Source: Streptomyces sp. NBC_01335 (GTDB lineage: Bacteria; Actinomycetota; Actinomycetes; Streptomycetales; Streptomycetaceae). Taken from it: 64,000 nt of DNA. The DNA lies in the NCBI RefSeq assembly GCF_035953295.1, contig NZ_CP108370.1, positions 930,001 to 994,000 of the forward strand, read 5' to 3'. The position numbers and the translations under genes were made by a program. The notes beneath the pieces were generated by a model, which did not search any database, was not told where the DNA came from, and was given only the letters and a program-made list of their open reading frames with translations. Position 1 is the first letter of the stretch. Each line of letters opens with the position of its first letter. This document shows, piece after piece, positions 44,419 to 52,326 of the stretch.

Positions 44419-45644
44419 CGCCCGACCGCACCTCGCCCGCCACGGACCCGGCCCCGCTGCCGCTCATCGGGCCGTACGTTCCCTGGCTGCCCGCCCCCGA
44501 CCTGCCGGAACCCGCGGCGGGCCACGGGCTGTCCGGTGCCCGGATCGCCGTCAAGGACGTCATCGACCTCGCGGGCGCGCCCACCGGCAACGGCCATCCC
44601 CTGCTGCTCGCCGGTGCCGTGCCCGCGGCGCGTCACGCCGACTGCCTCGGCCGCCTGGTCGACGCCGGAGCCGTACCGGCGGGCAAGGCCCACACCGACG
44701 AGCTGGCCTACAGCCTGGGCGGCACCAACGCCCACTACGGTGCGCCCGCCAACCCCGCGGCGCCGGGGCACCTGTGCGGCGGCTCCTCCAGCGGGACGGC
44801 CGCGGCGGTCGCCGGAGGACTCGCCGACATCGGGCTGGGCACCGACACCGCCGGTTCCATCCGGGTGCCCGCCTCCTACTGCGGCCTGTACGGACTCCGC
44901 CCCAGCCACGCCCGCGCCGACCGCACGGGCATCAGCCCGCTGGCCCCCTCGTTCGACACCCCGGGGCTCCTCACCCGCTCCCTGCCCCTGCTGCGCGACG
45001 CCGCGGCGGTCCTGCTGGCGGGCACGGAGGCGGACGCCCGACCGCCGCTCCGGGTCCTGGCACCGGCCGACCTCTGGTCCCTGGCGACCGGTCAGGTCCG
45101 CGCGGCCCTGGAGCCCGCACTCGACCGGCTGGTCGACGGACTGGGCCTGCCGGTCGACCGCGCCCCGCTCTTCGACGACCTGGCCCCGGTGTCGCACGCC
45201 GATGCCAGGGACGCCTTCAAGACGGTGCAGGCCGCCGAGGTGTGGCGGGCCCACGGCCCCTGGGTGACGCGGGCCCGCCCGGTCTTCGGCCCCCATGTCA
45301 CCGAGCGGCTGCGCGTCGCCGCCGGCGTGGACGCCGCGCGGGAGAAGGCCGCACGGGCGCGCGTCCTGGCCGTCGCGCGGTGGCTCGGCGGTCGCCTGGA
45401 CGGTGCCGTGCTGGCGATCCCCGCCACCCCGGCCCCGGCACCGGCCCACGCCGCCTCGTCCACGACGGACCGTGACGCGCTGCTCGCGCTGACCTGCCTG
45501 GCGGGGCTGGGCGGACTGCCCGCCCTCACCGTCCCCGGTCCCCGCGTGGGAGGGCTGCCGGTGGGACTCTGCCTGCTGACCGTCCCGGGCGGGGACGAGC
45601 GGCTCGTCGCGGCCGGCATGGCGATGGAGCCCGGCCGCGTGTAG
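44415..45644 (+). CDS. Amidase signature family enzyme, short form
   Basis: The 409-residue protein carries the complete amidase triad: Lys in ARIAVKDVIDLAG, cis-Ser in CGGSSSGTAAAVAGG, and nucleophile Ser in GLGTDTAGSIRVPASYCG. It is shorter than typical members because of a compact C-terminal half. Translational overlap with the acetamidase suggests both act on the same degradation route, for instance on consecutive amide groups. It is distinct from the amidase at 37193, with low visible identity. Confidence 0.88.
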   Translation: MTPDRTSPATDPAPLPLIGPYVPWLPAPDLPEPAAGHGLSGARIAVKDVIDLAGAPTGNGHPLLLAGAVPAARHADCLGRLVDAGAVPAGKAHTDELAYSLGGTNAHYGAPANPAAPGHLCGGSSSGTAAAVAGGLADIGLGTDTAGSIRVPASYCGLYGLRPSHARADRTGISPLAPSFDTPGLLTRSLPLLRDAAAVLLAGTEADARPPLRVLAPADLWSLATGQVRAALEPALDRLVDGLGLPVDRAPLFDDLAPVSHADARDAFKTVQAAEVWRAHGPWVTRARPVFGPHVTERLRVAAGVDAAREKAARARVLAVARWLGGRLDGAVLAIPATPAPAPAHAASSTTDRDALLALTCLAGLGGLPALTVPGPRVGGLPVGLCLLTVPGGDERLVAAGMAMEPGRV

Positions 45645-45663
45645 GGCGCAGGACCCGGGTGGA

Positions 45664-46572
45664 TCAGGCAGGCCCCGGGTGCGCGAGCGCGCGTCCGAGG
45701 GCCTGGGCGCGGAAGGCCGCCGGGGTGGCCCCCGTCCGCAGCCGGAAGAACTTGGTGAAGTCGCTCGCGTCCGCGAAGCCCAGCCTCCCGGCGACCTCCT
45801 TCGCCGGGAGGCGGCTGTGCTGGAGGAGGCGTTTGGCCTCCAGCAGGACCCGGTCGTCCACGAACTGCTTCGCCCCGGCTCCCGTCACCGCGCGCGTCGC
45901 CCGGGTCAGGGTGCGGGGGCTGTAGCCGAGCGCCGCGGCGTAGTCCTCGACCCGCCGGGTCGTCGCGTGGTCGCGCTCCACCGCGTCGTGGAACCGCCGG
46001 AACACCTCGCTGACCGGGCCGGGCCGGGGCGCCGTGCCGCGTACCGTCGCGAGCCGCAGGACCAGCACGGACACCAGGTGGCGCAGCACCTCGACGTGCG
46101 AGTCGAGCGGCAGGGTGGCCATCGCTCCGTACTCGTACGCGAGGTGGTCCAGCCCCCGGCCCAGCGCCTCCGCGTCCGTACCGGTGGGCAGCAGGGGTTC
46201 CTGCTGGAACGGGGGGTCCATGTGGGCGGCGGCGACCGTCGCCGGAGGCAGGAAGCCGCGCTGGAACAGGACGACCACGCCGTCCGCAGTCACCAGGTCC
46301 GGGCCGAACCGCTGCACCTGGCCGGGGCGGATCCAGATCCAGGAGCCGGGCGGCAGGTCGTGTTCCACGAAGTCCACCGCCATCCGCAGGGGGCGGGCGC
46401 GGACCGCGATCAGCTGGTGGAAGGCCGGGCGCAGAGGGGCGTACGGGTCGTTGCCGTGCCGCCGGGACCGGTCGTACAGTCCGCCGAGCTCGACCACCTC
46501 GACGCCGGTGGGCGCGCCCACCCCGGCCGTGTAGTCGAGGTCCCGGACCTCAGGTTGTCCGTTTCTTCCCAT
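45664..46572 (-). CDS. AraC-family transcriptional regulator
   Basis: The 302-residue protein has an N-terminal cupin-like sensor domain (VEHDLPPGSWIWIRPGQVQRFG) and a C-terminal pair of AraC helix-turn-helix motifs (VEDYAAALGYSPRTLTRATRAVTG and LPAKEVAGRLGFADASDFTKFFRLRTGATPAAFR). The ATG at 46572 is chosen as the start of recognisable sequence. It is divergent from vdcB with 105 bases between the starts, and so probably activates the decarboxylase operon in response to a hydroxybenzoate. It converges with the amidase gene, 19 bases apart. Confidence 0.88.
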   Translation of the reverse strand: MGRNGQPEVRDLDYTAGVGAPTGVEVVELGGLYDRSRRHGNDPYAPLRPAFHQLIAVRARPLRMAVDFVEHDLPPGSWIWIRPGQVQRFGPDLVTADGVVVLFQRGFLPPATVAAAHMDPPFQQEPLLPTGTDAEALGRGLDHLAYEYGAMATLPLDSHVEVLRHLVSVLVLRLATVRGTAPRPGPVSEVFRRFHDAVERDHATTRRVEDYAAALGYSPRTLTRATRAVTGAGAKQFVDDRVLLEAKRLLQHSRLPAKEVAGRLGFADASDFTKFFRLRTGATPAAFRAQALGRALAHPGPA

Positions 46573-46677
46573 CGTGAGTCCCGAGGGTACCGCCGCCCTC
46601 CGCGCACGGCCTCCTAGCGTGGTTACCACCGACCGCGCGGACGTTCGCGCAGGTCATCGACGTGCGAGGAGTGAGCG

Positions 46678-47271
46678 GTGCGGCTGATCGTGGGCATGAC
46701 CGGAGCGACGGGGGCCGCGATCGGCGTGCGGCTGCTGGAGAATCTGGCGGAGCTGCCGGACGTGGAGACCCATCTCGTCCTGTCCCGTTGGGCGCGTGCC
46801 ACGATCGAGCTGGAGACCGGCCGGCCGGTCGCGGAGGTGAACGCGCTCGCCGACGTGGTGCACAGCCCCGACGACCAGGGGGCGACCATCTCCTCCGGCT
46901 CGTTCCGCACCGACGGCATGGTGATCGTGCCCTGCTCCATGAAGACCCTGGCGGGCATCCGGGCCGGTTACGCGGAAGGGCTGGTGGCCCGCGCCGCCGA
47001 CGTCGTCCTCAAGGAGCGGCGCAGGCTGGTCCTGGTGCCGCGCGAGACTCCGCTGAGCGAGATCCACCTGGAGAACATGCTCGCGCTGGCCCGGATGGGC
47101 GCCCGGATCGTGCCGCCGATGCCCGCCTTCTACAACCACCCGAGGTCGGTGGACGACATCGTCGACCACATCACCGCCCGGGTCCTCGACCAGTTCGACC
47201 TGCCCGCGCCGGCCGCCCGCCGCTGGGAGGGCATGCGCGCCGCGCGCGCCGCCGCGCAGACCGCGACCTGA
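46678..47271 (+). CDS. vdcB: UbiX-type flavin prenyltransferase (decarboxylase subunit B)
   Basis: The 197-residue protein has the UbiX flavin-binding N-terminus (LIVGMTGATGAAIGVRLLE), the dimethylallyl-phosphate region (IVPCSMKTLAGIRAGYAEGLVARAADVVLKERRRLVLVPRETPLSEIHLENM), and the PPMPAFYNHP segment. It makes the prenylated FMN cofactor used by UbiD enzymes. The order UbiX, UbiD, small third gene is that of the Streptomyces vanillate decarboxylase operon vdcBCD. GTG start after AGGAGTGA. Confidence 0.93.
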   Translation: MRLIVGMTGATGAAIGVRLLENLAELPDVETHLVLSRWARATIELETGRPVAEVNALADVVHSPDDQGATISSGSFRTDGMVIVPCSMKTLAGIRAGYAEGLVARAADVVLKERRRLVLVPRETPLSEIHLENMLALARMGARIVPPMPAFYNHPRSVDDIVDHITARVLDQFDLPAPAARRWEGMRAARAAAQTAT

Positions 47272-47332
47272 GGCCCCCGCACCGGTCCCCCGCGCCGCAT
47301 CTCCTCACCCACCAACCCCTTTTGGAGCCCCC

Positions 47333-48760
47333 ATGGCCTACGACGATCTGCGCAGCTTCCTCGCCACGCTGGAGAAGGAGGGACAACTCCTGCGCATCAC
47401 CGAGGAGGTGCTGCCGGAGCCGGACCTCGCGGCGGCGGCGAACGCCACGGGGCGCATCGGCGAGAACGCCCCGGCCCTGTACTTCGACAACGTCACCGGC
47501 TTCACCGACGCCCGGATCGCGATGAACGTGCACGGCTCCTGGGCCAACCACGCCCTCGCACTCGGCCTGCCGAAGAACACCCCGGTCAAGGAGCAGGTGG
47601 AGACGTTCGCCGCCCGCTGGGACGCCTTCCCGGTGGCCCCGGAACGCCGCGAGGACGCGCCCTGGCGAGAGAACACGCAGGAGGGCCCGGACGTCGACCT
47701 CTTCTCGATGCTTCCGCTGTTCCGCCTCAACGACGGCGACGGCGGGTTCTACCTCGACAAGGCCGCCGTGGTCTCCCGCGACCCGGAGGACCCGGACGAC
47801 TTCGGCAAGCAGAACGTCGGTACGTACCGCATCCAGGTCATCGGCGCCGACCGGCTGGCGTTCCAGCCCGTCCCGATGCACGACATCGCCCAGCACCTGC
47901 GCAAGGCGGAGGAGAAGGGCGAGGACCTGCCGATCGCGATCACCCTGGGCAACGACCCGGTGATCACCGTGGTGGCCGGTATGCCGATGGCGTACGACCA
48001 GAGCGAGTACGAGATGGCGGGCGCCCTGCGCGGCGCGCCGGCCCCGATCGCCACCGCGCCGCTGACCGGCTTCGACGTGCCGTGGGGCAGCGAGGTCGTC
48101 ATCGAGGGCGTCATCGAGTCCCGCACGCGCCAAATAGAAGGCCCCTTCGGCGAGTTCACCGGTCACTACTCGGGCGGGCGCCGCATGCCGGTCATCCGCG
48201 TGGACCGCGTCTCGTACCGCACCGACCCCGTCTTCGAGTCCCTCTACCTGGGCATGCCGTGGACCGAGGTCGACTACCTCGTGGGTCCCAACACCTGCGT
48301 CCCGCTGCTGAAGCAGCTGCGTGCCGAGTTCCCCGAGGTGCAGGCCGTCAACGCCATGTACACGCACGGCCTGATGGTCATCATCTCCACGGCCAAGCGG
48401 TACGGCGGTTTCGCCAAGGCCGTCGGCATGCGGGCGATGACGACACCGCACGGCCTGGGGTACGTGGCCCAGGTGATCCTGGTGGACGAGGACGTCGACC
48501 CGTTCAACCTGCCGCAGGTCCTGTGGTCGATGTCGGCCAAGGTCAACCCCAAGGACGACGTGGTCATCATTCCCAACCTGTCCGTCCTGGAGCTGGCGCC
48601 CGCAGCCCAGCCGGCCGGCATCACCAGCAAGATGATCATCGACGCGACGACGCCGGTCTCCCCCGACGTGCGCGGCAACTTCTCCACCCCGGCCAAGGAC
48701 CTGCCGGAGACCAAGGAGTGGGCGGCGAAGCTCCAGAAGCTGATCGCGTCCCGCGGCTGA
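47333..48760 (+). CDS. vdcC: UbiD-family non-oxidative hydroxyarylic acid decarboxylase, subunit C
   Basis: The 475-residue protein is a UbiD-type decarboxylase. It shows the N-terminal ENAPALYFDNVTGF motif, the cofactor and Mn/K-binding region around KQNVGTYRIQVIG, and the catalytic E-x-R-E-like segment that includes GPFGEFTGHYSGGRRMP. It uses prenyl-FMN to decarboxylate (or reversibly carboxylate) hydroxybenzoates such as vanillate to guaiacol or 4-hydroxybenzoate to phenol. ATG follows TTTTGGAG. Substrate choice between vanillate and 4-hydroxybenzoate is not decidable from sequence. Confidence 0.93.
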   Translation: MAYDDLRSFLATLEKEGQLLRITEEVLPEPDLAAAANATGRIGENAPALYFDNVTGFTDARIAMNVHGSWANHALALGLPKNTPVKEQVETFAARWDAFPVAPERREDAPWRENTQEGPDVDLFSMLPLFRLNDGDGGFYLDKAAVVSRDPEDPDDFGKQNVGTYRIQVIGADRLAFQPVPMHDIAQHLRKAEEKGEDLPIAITLGNDPVITVVAGMPMAYDQSEYEMAGALRGAPAPIATAPLTGFDVPWGSEVVIEGVIESRTRQIEGPFGEFTGHYSGGRRMPVIRVDRVSYRTDPVFESLYLGMPWTEVDYLVGPNTCVPLLKQLRAEFPEVQAVNAMYTHGLMVIISTAKRYGGFAKAVGMRAMTTPHGLGYVAQVILVDEDVDPFNLPQVLWSMSAKVNPKDDVVIIPNLSVLELAPAAQPAGITSKMIIDATTPVSPDVRGNFSTPAKDLPETKEWAAKLQKLIASRG

Positions 48761-48809
48761 TCCGCGCGGCCCCGCCGACCACCGCTCCCCTCCCCCGGAA
48801 GGACCCGTC

Positions 48810-49052
48810 GTGAACTCCCCCGTCATCTGCCCCCGTTGTGCCTTCGAGACGGTCGACAAGCTCGCCACCTCGCCCGTGCCCGGCGTCTGGGACGTGCTCC
48901 AGTGCGGCCAGTGCCTCTACACCTGGCGCACCATCGAACCGGCCCGCCGCACACAGCGCGACGCCTACCCCGAGCAGTTCAGGATGACCCTCGCGGACAT
49001 CGAGAACGCCATCGAGGTCCCGGCGGTCCCGCCGCTGCGCACCACCGGCTGA
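48810..49052 (+). CDS. vdcD: Small subunit D of hydroxyarylic acid decarboxylase
   Basis: The 80-residue protein carries two CxxC zinc-ribbon-like motifs (ICPRCAFETV and LQCGQCLYTWRTIEP) and the conserved tail FRMTLADIENAIEVPAVPPL. This is the third gene always seen behind vdcC/ecl/bsdC-type decarboxylases, needed for full activity. GTG start about 50 bases after vdcC. It is the last gene of the operon and is followed by a strong hairpin. Confidence 0.93.
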   Translation: MNSPVICPRCAFETVDKLATSPVPGVWDVLQCGQCLYTWRTIEPARRTQRDAYPEQFRMTLADIENAIEVPAVPPLRTTG

Positions 49053-49092
49053 CGTCTCGTCCGGCCACGCGGGACCCGTCGTCCCCGCACCC

Positions 49093-49136
49093 CGGCCGGG
49101 CCGCGGTTCCGTTCCCCCGGAGCCGCGGCCCGGCCG
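49093..49136. terminator. Strong bidirectional terminator hairpin
   Basis: A perfect 14-base stem (CGGCCGGGCCGCGG and its complement) with a 16-base loop lies between the convergent ends of vdcD (stop 49052) and the Gfo/Idh gene (stop 49181). There is no T-run, so it would act as an I-shaped GC-rich terminator for both directions. Confidence 0.85.
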
Positions 49137-49180
49137 CACGCGTCGCGCACCCGGGGCGCGTCCTGCCCGCGGGACGGCTC

Positions 49181-50083
49181 TCAGGCCTGCTCCAGCGCCT
49201 CCAGCACCACGCGTTCGCACAGTTCGTGGGTGGCCAGCGCGTCCCGGGCGCTGAGCGTCACGCCGTCGCGCACGGCGTCGAGGAACGAGGTGACGCAGCT
49301 CTCGATGCCGCGCTGGCGGGCGACGGACACCCAGTCGCCGCGCCGGCGCAGGCTGGGCTGGCCCTTGTGGTCGATGACGTCGGCGAGGTTGAGGACCTGG
49401 CGTTTGCTGTCCTGGCCGGAGACTTCGAGGATCTCCTCGGTGGAGCCGCCCCGGCGGTTCATCATGCCGAGGGCGGTGAAGCCGTCGCCGGAGAGTTCGA
49501 GGACGACGTGGTGCATCAGACCGTCGGCGATCCTGGCCCGGACCGAGACCCGGTCGACGGGGCCCGGCGACAGGAAGCGCAGGGTGTCCACGACGTGGAT
49601 GAAGTCGTCGAGCACCATCGTCCGGGGGTCCTCGGGCAGACCCACCCGGTTCTTCTGCAGCAGGATCAGCTCACGCGGGTGGTCGGCGCACTGCGCGTAT
49701 CCGGGGGCGAGACGGCGGTTGAAGCCCACCGCGAGACTCGTACCGCGTTCCTCGGCGAGCTCCACCAGCCGGGTGGAGTCGGCGAGTTCGTACGCGAGGG
49801 GCTTGTCGACGTAGGTGGGGACGCCCGCCTCCAGCAGCCGGGTGGCGATCTCCGGGTGGGCGGACGTCGGGGCGTGGACGAACGCGGCGTCGAGGTCCTG
49901 CTCCAGCAGCGAGTCCAGCGTGGCGTGGCACTGCGCGGCGGGAATCCGGTACGCGGCGGCAACGCCCTCCAGCGTGGCGGGAGTCCGGGTCTGGAGGTGC
50001 GGTTCGATCCCCGGCAGAGCGGTGAGCACGGGCAGATACGCCTTCTGCGCGATGTCGCCGAGTCCGATGCAGCCGACCTTCAC
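49181..50083 (-). CDS. Gfo/Idh/MocA-family oxidoreductase
   Basis: The 300-residue protein begins with the nucleotide-binding strand VGCIGLGDIAQKAYLPVL and has the catalytic-lysine motif TYVDKPLAYELADSTRL, then a shortened substrate domain (LDDFIHVVDTLRFL). The GTG at 50083 follows GGGAG at six bases and is preferred to upstream options. It resembles virulence-factor MviM-type members. It is monocistronic, so the substrate is unknown; sugar or inositol derivatives are usual for the family. Confidence 0.86.
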   Translation of the reverse strand: MKVGCIGLGDIAQKAYLPVLTALPGIEPHLQTRTPATLEGVAAAYRIPAAQCHATLDSLLEQDLDAAFVHAPTSAHPEIATRLLEAGVPTYVDKPLAYELADSTRLVELAEERGTSLAVGFNRRLAPGYAQCADHPRELILLQKNRVGLPEDPRTMVLDDFIHVVDTLRFLSPGPVDRVSVRARIADGLMHHVVLELSGDGFTALGMMNRRGGSTEEILEVSGQDSKRQVLNLADVIDHKGQPSLRRRGDWVSVARQRGIESCVTSFLDAVRDGVTLSARDALATHELCERVVLEALEQA

Positions 50084-50354
50084 GAAAACTCCCTCACTGT
50101 GCGGTGCGCCCGTCCTTGGTCCCGGCAGCATACGGGCGCGGCGCGACACGTACGGGCGCGGCCGGGGCGGCCGGTCCGGGGCAGCCGTTCCGGGGAGGCG
50201 CCGACGGGAACGCACCCGCCGGACACCACAGGGACGACGATCGTTCCGCCGTACGAACGGGCGCCGGTCCGCACCGCGCTGACCGGGTCACTCGTGCGGG
50301 GCATTTGGCGCGTACGCACTCCCGCTGCGCGCCGCCCACCCGCAGAGTTACCGG

Positions 50355-50807
50355 GTGCAACGAACCAGAATGACCGTGGCCGCTTTCGTGGGCGTGGCTG
50401 TCGCCACCGTGTCCGGCTGTGTGACGGTCAACCCCGGCGGCCCGGGGACGCCGCCGCCATCACCGCCCGCGTCGAGCGGCCCCGTGCGGGGGGTGGAGCC
50501 CCAGATCGGCCAGCCGCCCGCCCGGGAGGCGCTCGACGCCGTGCCCGAAGCCTCCCCGTCCGCACCCGCTCCGGCGGACGGGGCGCCGGCCCCCGTGTCC
50601 CGGCCGCACGTGCCGCCGCCGGGCGGGGTCCCCCCGGCGGCCCACCCCCCGCCGCGACCGCCCGTCACGCTCCCCACCCTGACCGTGTCCGGCCTGCCCC
50701 GGGTGCCGGCGTCCGGCAGGGGCGTCTGCGCGCTCGGGCGCGGATACGGGGGGTGGCCCGCCGGGAGCCCGCAGTCCCGGATCTGCGACCAGGCGTACGG
50801 CCACTGA
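50355..50807 (+). CDS. Proline-rich putative lipoprotein
   Basis: The 150-residue protein has a signal peptide with a lipobox-like VSGC at about residues 19-22. The mature part is almost all Pro, Ala, Gly and Ser up to residue 120, then ends in a compact segment with two cysteines (GRGVCALGRGYGGWPAG ... SRICDQAYGH). The C-terminal motif recurs in short Streptomyces exported proteins; the function is unknown. GTG start without a strong ribosome site. An 18-base hairpin follows the gene. Confidence 0.65.
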   Translation: MQRTRMTVAAFVGVAVATVSGCVTVNPGGPGTPPPSPPASSGPVRGVEPQIGQPPAREALDAVPEASPSAPAPADGAPAPVSRPHVPPPGGVPPAAHPPPRPPVTLPTLTVSGLPRVPASGRGVCALGRGYGGWPAGSPQSRICDQAYGH

Positions 50808-50823
50808 GGCGGGGCCGGAAACA

Positions 50824-50867
50824 CCGAGCGGCCCTGCACCCGTCCTCCAGGGTGCGGGGCCGCTCGG
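50824..50867. terminator. Bidirectional terminator hairpin
   Basis: An 18-base inverted repeat with one mismatch (left arm CCGAGCGGCCCTGCACCC) and an eight-base loop lies between the convergent genes ending at 50807 and 50878. Confidence 0.85.
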
Positions 50868-50877
50868 CGCTCCAGGC

Positions 50878-51351
50878 TCAGGCAGGGCCCAGCCGTGCCC
50901 CCAGCCGGTCGATGGCGGTCCGGACGCCGTTGCCCCGGCCGCCGTCGGGGAGCGCGTCCGCCGCCTTCCGGGCGCGGTCCAGGTGGTGGCGGGCGACCTC
51001 GGGGCGGCGCAGCTTGAGGTAGTCCGCGGCGAGGCCGAGGTGCAGCGCGGGGAAAAACGCGTGCAGCGCGAGGAGGTCCCGGCGCGGGGCGGGCCGCTCG
51101 CCGGTCAGCCCTTCGGCCGCCGCGTTCATCGCGCGCAGGTCCCAGGCGAGCTCGTCGGCGGGGTCGTCCTGGGTGTCGGCCATGTAGTGCGCGAGGGTGC
51201 AGCGGTGCAGCGCGTCGCCGTCCTCGCCCAGCTCGGACCAGAGAGCGGCGAAGCGGTTGCGGGCCTCTTCGCGGTCCCCGCCGTGCAGGAGCATGACCGC
51301 CTGGCCGATCCGGGTGCCGACGGCGTCCGTCGACGACTGCTGCTCGGCCAC
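50878..51351 (-). CDS. TPR-like helical hypothetical protein
   Basis: The 157-residue protein is all-helical. The pattern IGQAVMLLHGGDREEARNRFAALWSEL, CTLAHYMADTQDDPADELAWDLRAMNAA and LGLAADYLKLRRPEVARHHLDRARKAADAL looks like three degenerate tetratricopeptide repeats. Similar short proteins are conserved in Streptomyces and may bind partner proteins; the role is unknown. It lies before the ung gene in the opposite sense of neither, being transcribed alone behind a hairpin terminator. Confidence 0.72.
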   Translation of the reverse strand: MAEQQSSTDAVGTRIGQAVMLLHGGDREEARNRFAALWSELGEDGDALHRCTLAHYMADTQDDPADELAWDLRAMNAAAEGLTGERPAPRRDLLALHAFFPALHLGLAADYLKLRRPEVARHHLDRARKAADALPDGGRGNGVRTAIDRLGARLGPA

Positions 51352-51552
51352 GGCGGCCTCCCTCGTGCGGGTGTGCGGCTACGGAGGCCGCGGTGCGGGA
51401 GCGGGCCCTGCACGGGTGCGGGACGGGATGACCCTAGCCGCACCGGTGCGCGATCACGCTCAGGCGCGGCAGGACAGTCCGCCGGGCCTGCCTGCCGTCC
51501 CCGTGTCCGTACGGGCAGAAGTACGGGCACGGACACCGGCCCGGGTGCGGGA

Positions 51553-52239
51553 TCAGCCGAGGTCGGGGATGCGCCAGTCGATGGGGTCGTGGCCCTGGGC
51601 GGCGACGGCCTCGTTGATCTGGCTGAAGGGCCGGGAGCCGAAGAACCTCTTCGCGGAGAGCGGCGAGGGGTGCGCGCCCTTCACGACCACGTGGCGCGAC
51701 TCGTCGATGAGCGGGAGCTTCTTCTGCGCGTAGTTGCCCCAGAGGACGAACACGGCGGGCTCGGGGCGCTCGGCCACCGCGCGGATCACGGCGTCTGTGA
51801 TCTTCTCCCAGCCCTTGCCCTTGTGCGAGTTGGCCTCGCCCGCCCGCACGGTCAGGACGGCGTTGAGCAGCAGGACGCCTTGTTCGGCCCAGGGCATCAG
51901 ATAGCCGTTGTCCGGGACGGGGAGGCCCAGCTCCTCCTGCATCTCCTTGTAGATGTTGCGCAGCGAGGGCGGCGTCTTGACGCCGGGCCGCACGGAGAAG
52001 CAGAGCCCGTGGCCCTGGCCCTCGCCGTGGTACGGGTCCTGGCCGAGGACGAGCACCTTCACCCGGTCGTAGGGCGTGGCTTCCAGAGCGGCGAAGACCT
52101 GGTCGCGCGGCGGGTACACCGGTCCCTCGGCGCGCTCCTCCTCGACGAAGTCCGCAAGCTCCTTCACGTACGGCTTCTGCATCTCGTCGCCGAGGACGCC
52201 GCGCCAGGATTCGGGCAGCAGCAGGTCGGTGTCGGTCAC
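51553..52239 (-). CDS. ung: Uracil-DNA glycosylase
   Basis: The 228-residue family 1 UDG has the water-activating loop VLGQDPYHGEGQGHGLCFSV with catalytic Asp, the uracil-pocket segment LLLNAVLTVRAGEANSHKG, and the leucine loop motif GAHPSPLSAKRFFGSRPFS with catalytic His. It removes uracil from DNA in base-excision repair. The GTG at 52239 has the better spacing from CCGGAGG; a GTG two codons upstream (52245) is nearly on top of it. Confidence 0.95.
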   Translation of the reverse strand: MTDTDLLLPESWRGVLGDEMQKPYVKELADFVEEERAEGPVYPPRDQVFAALEATPYDRVKVLVLGQDPYHGEGQGHGLCFSVRPGVKTPPSLRNIYKEMQEELGLPVPDNGYLMPWAEQGVLLLNAVLTVRAGEANSHKGKGWEKITDAVIRAVAERPEPAVFVLWGNYAQKKLPLIDESRHVVVKGAHPSPLSAKRFFGSRPFSQINEAVAAQGHDPIDWRIPDLG

Positions 52240-52263
52240 GTCCACAACCTCCGGAAAGCAATC

Positions 52264-52281
52264 GGTTCTTGGAAAAGAACC
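52264..52281. promoter_or_regulatory. Inverted repeat upstream of ung
   Basis: GGTTCTT-N4-AAGAACC is a perfect seven-base inverted repeat, AT-rich for this genome, about 25 bases before the ung start. It could be an operator. It does not match the mycobacterial-type LexA box (GAAC...GTTC), so no regulator is proposed. Confidence 0.45.
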
Positions 52282-52283
52282 TA

Positions 52284-52309
52284 CCCGGCCCCTCTGACAG
52301 CGGGCCGGG
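52284..52309 (-). terminator. Hairpin after solute-binding protein gene
   Basis: CCCGGCCC and GGGCCGGG form an eight-base perfect stem with a ten-base loop, 18 bases beyond the stop of the minus-strand binding-protein gene. Confidence 0.65.
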
Positions 52310-52326
52310 GTGCCCCGTTCGCCGGA

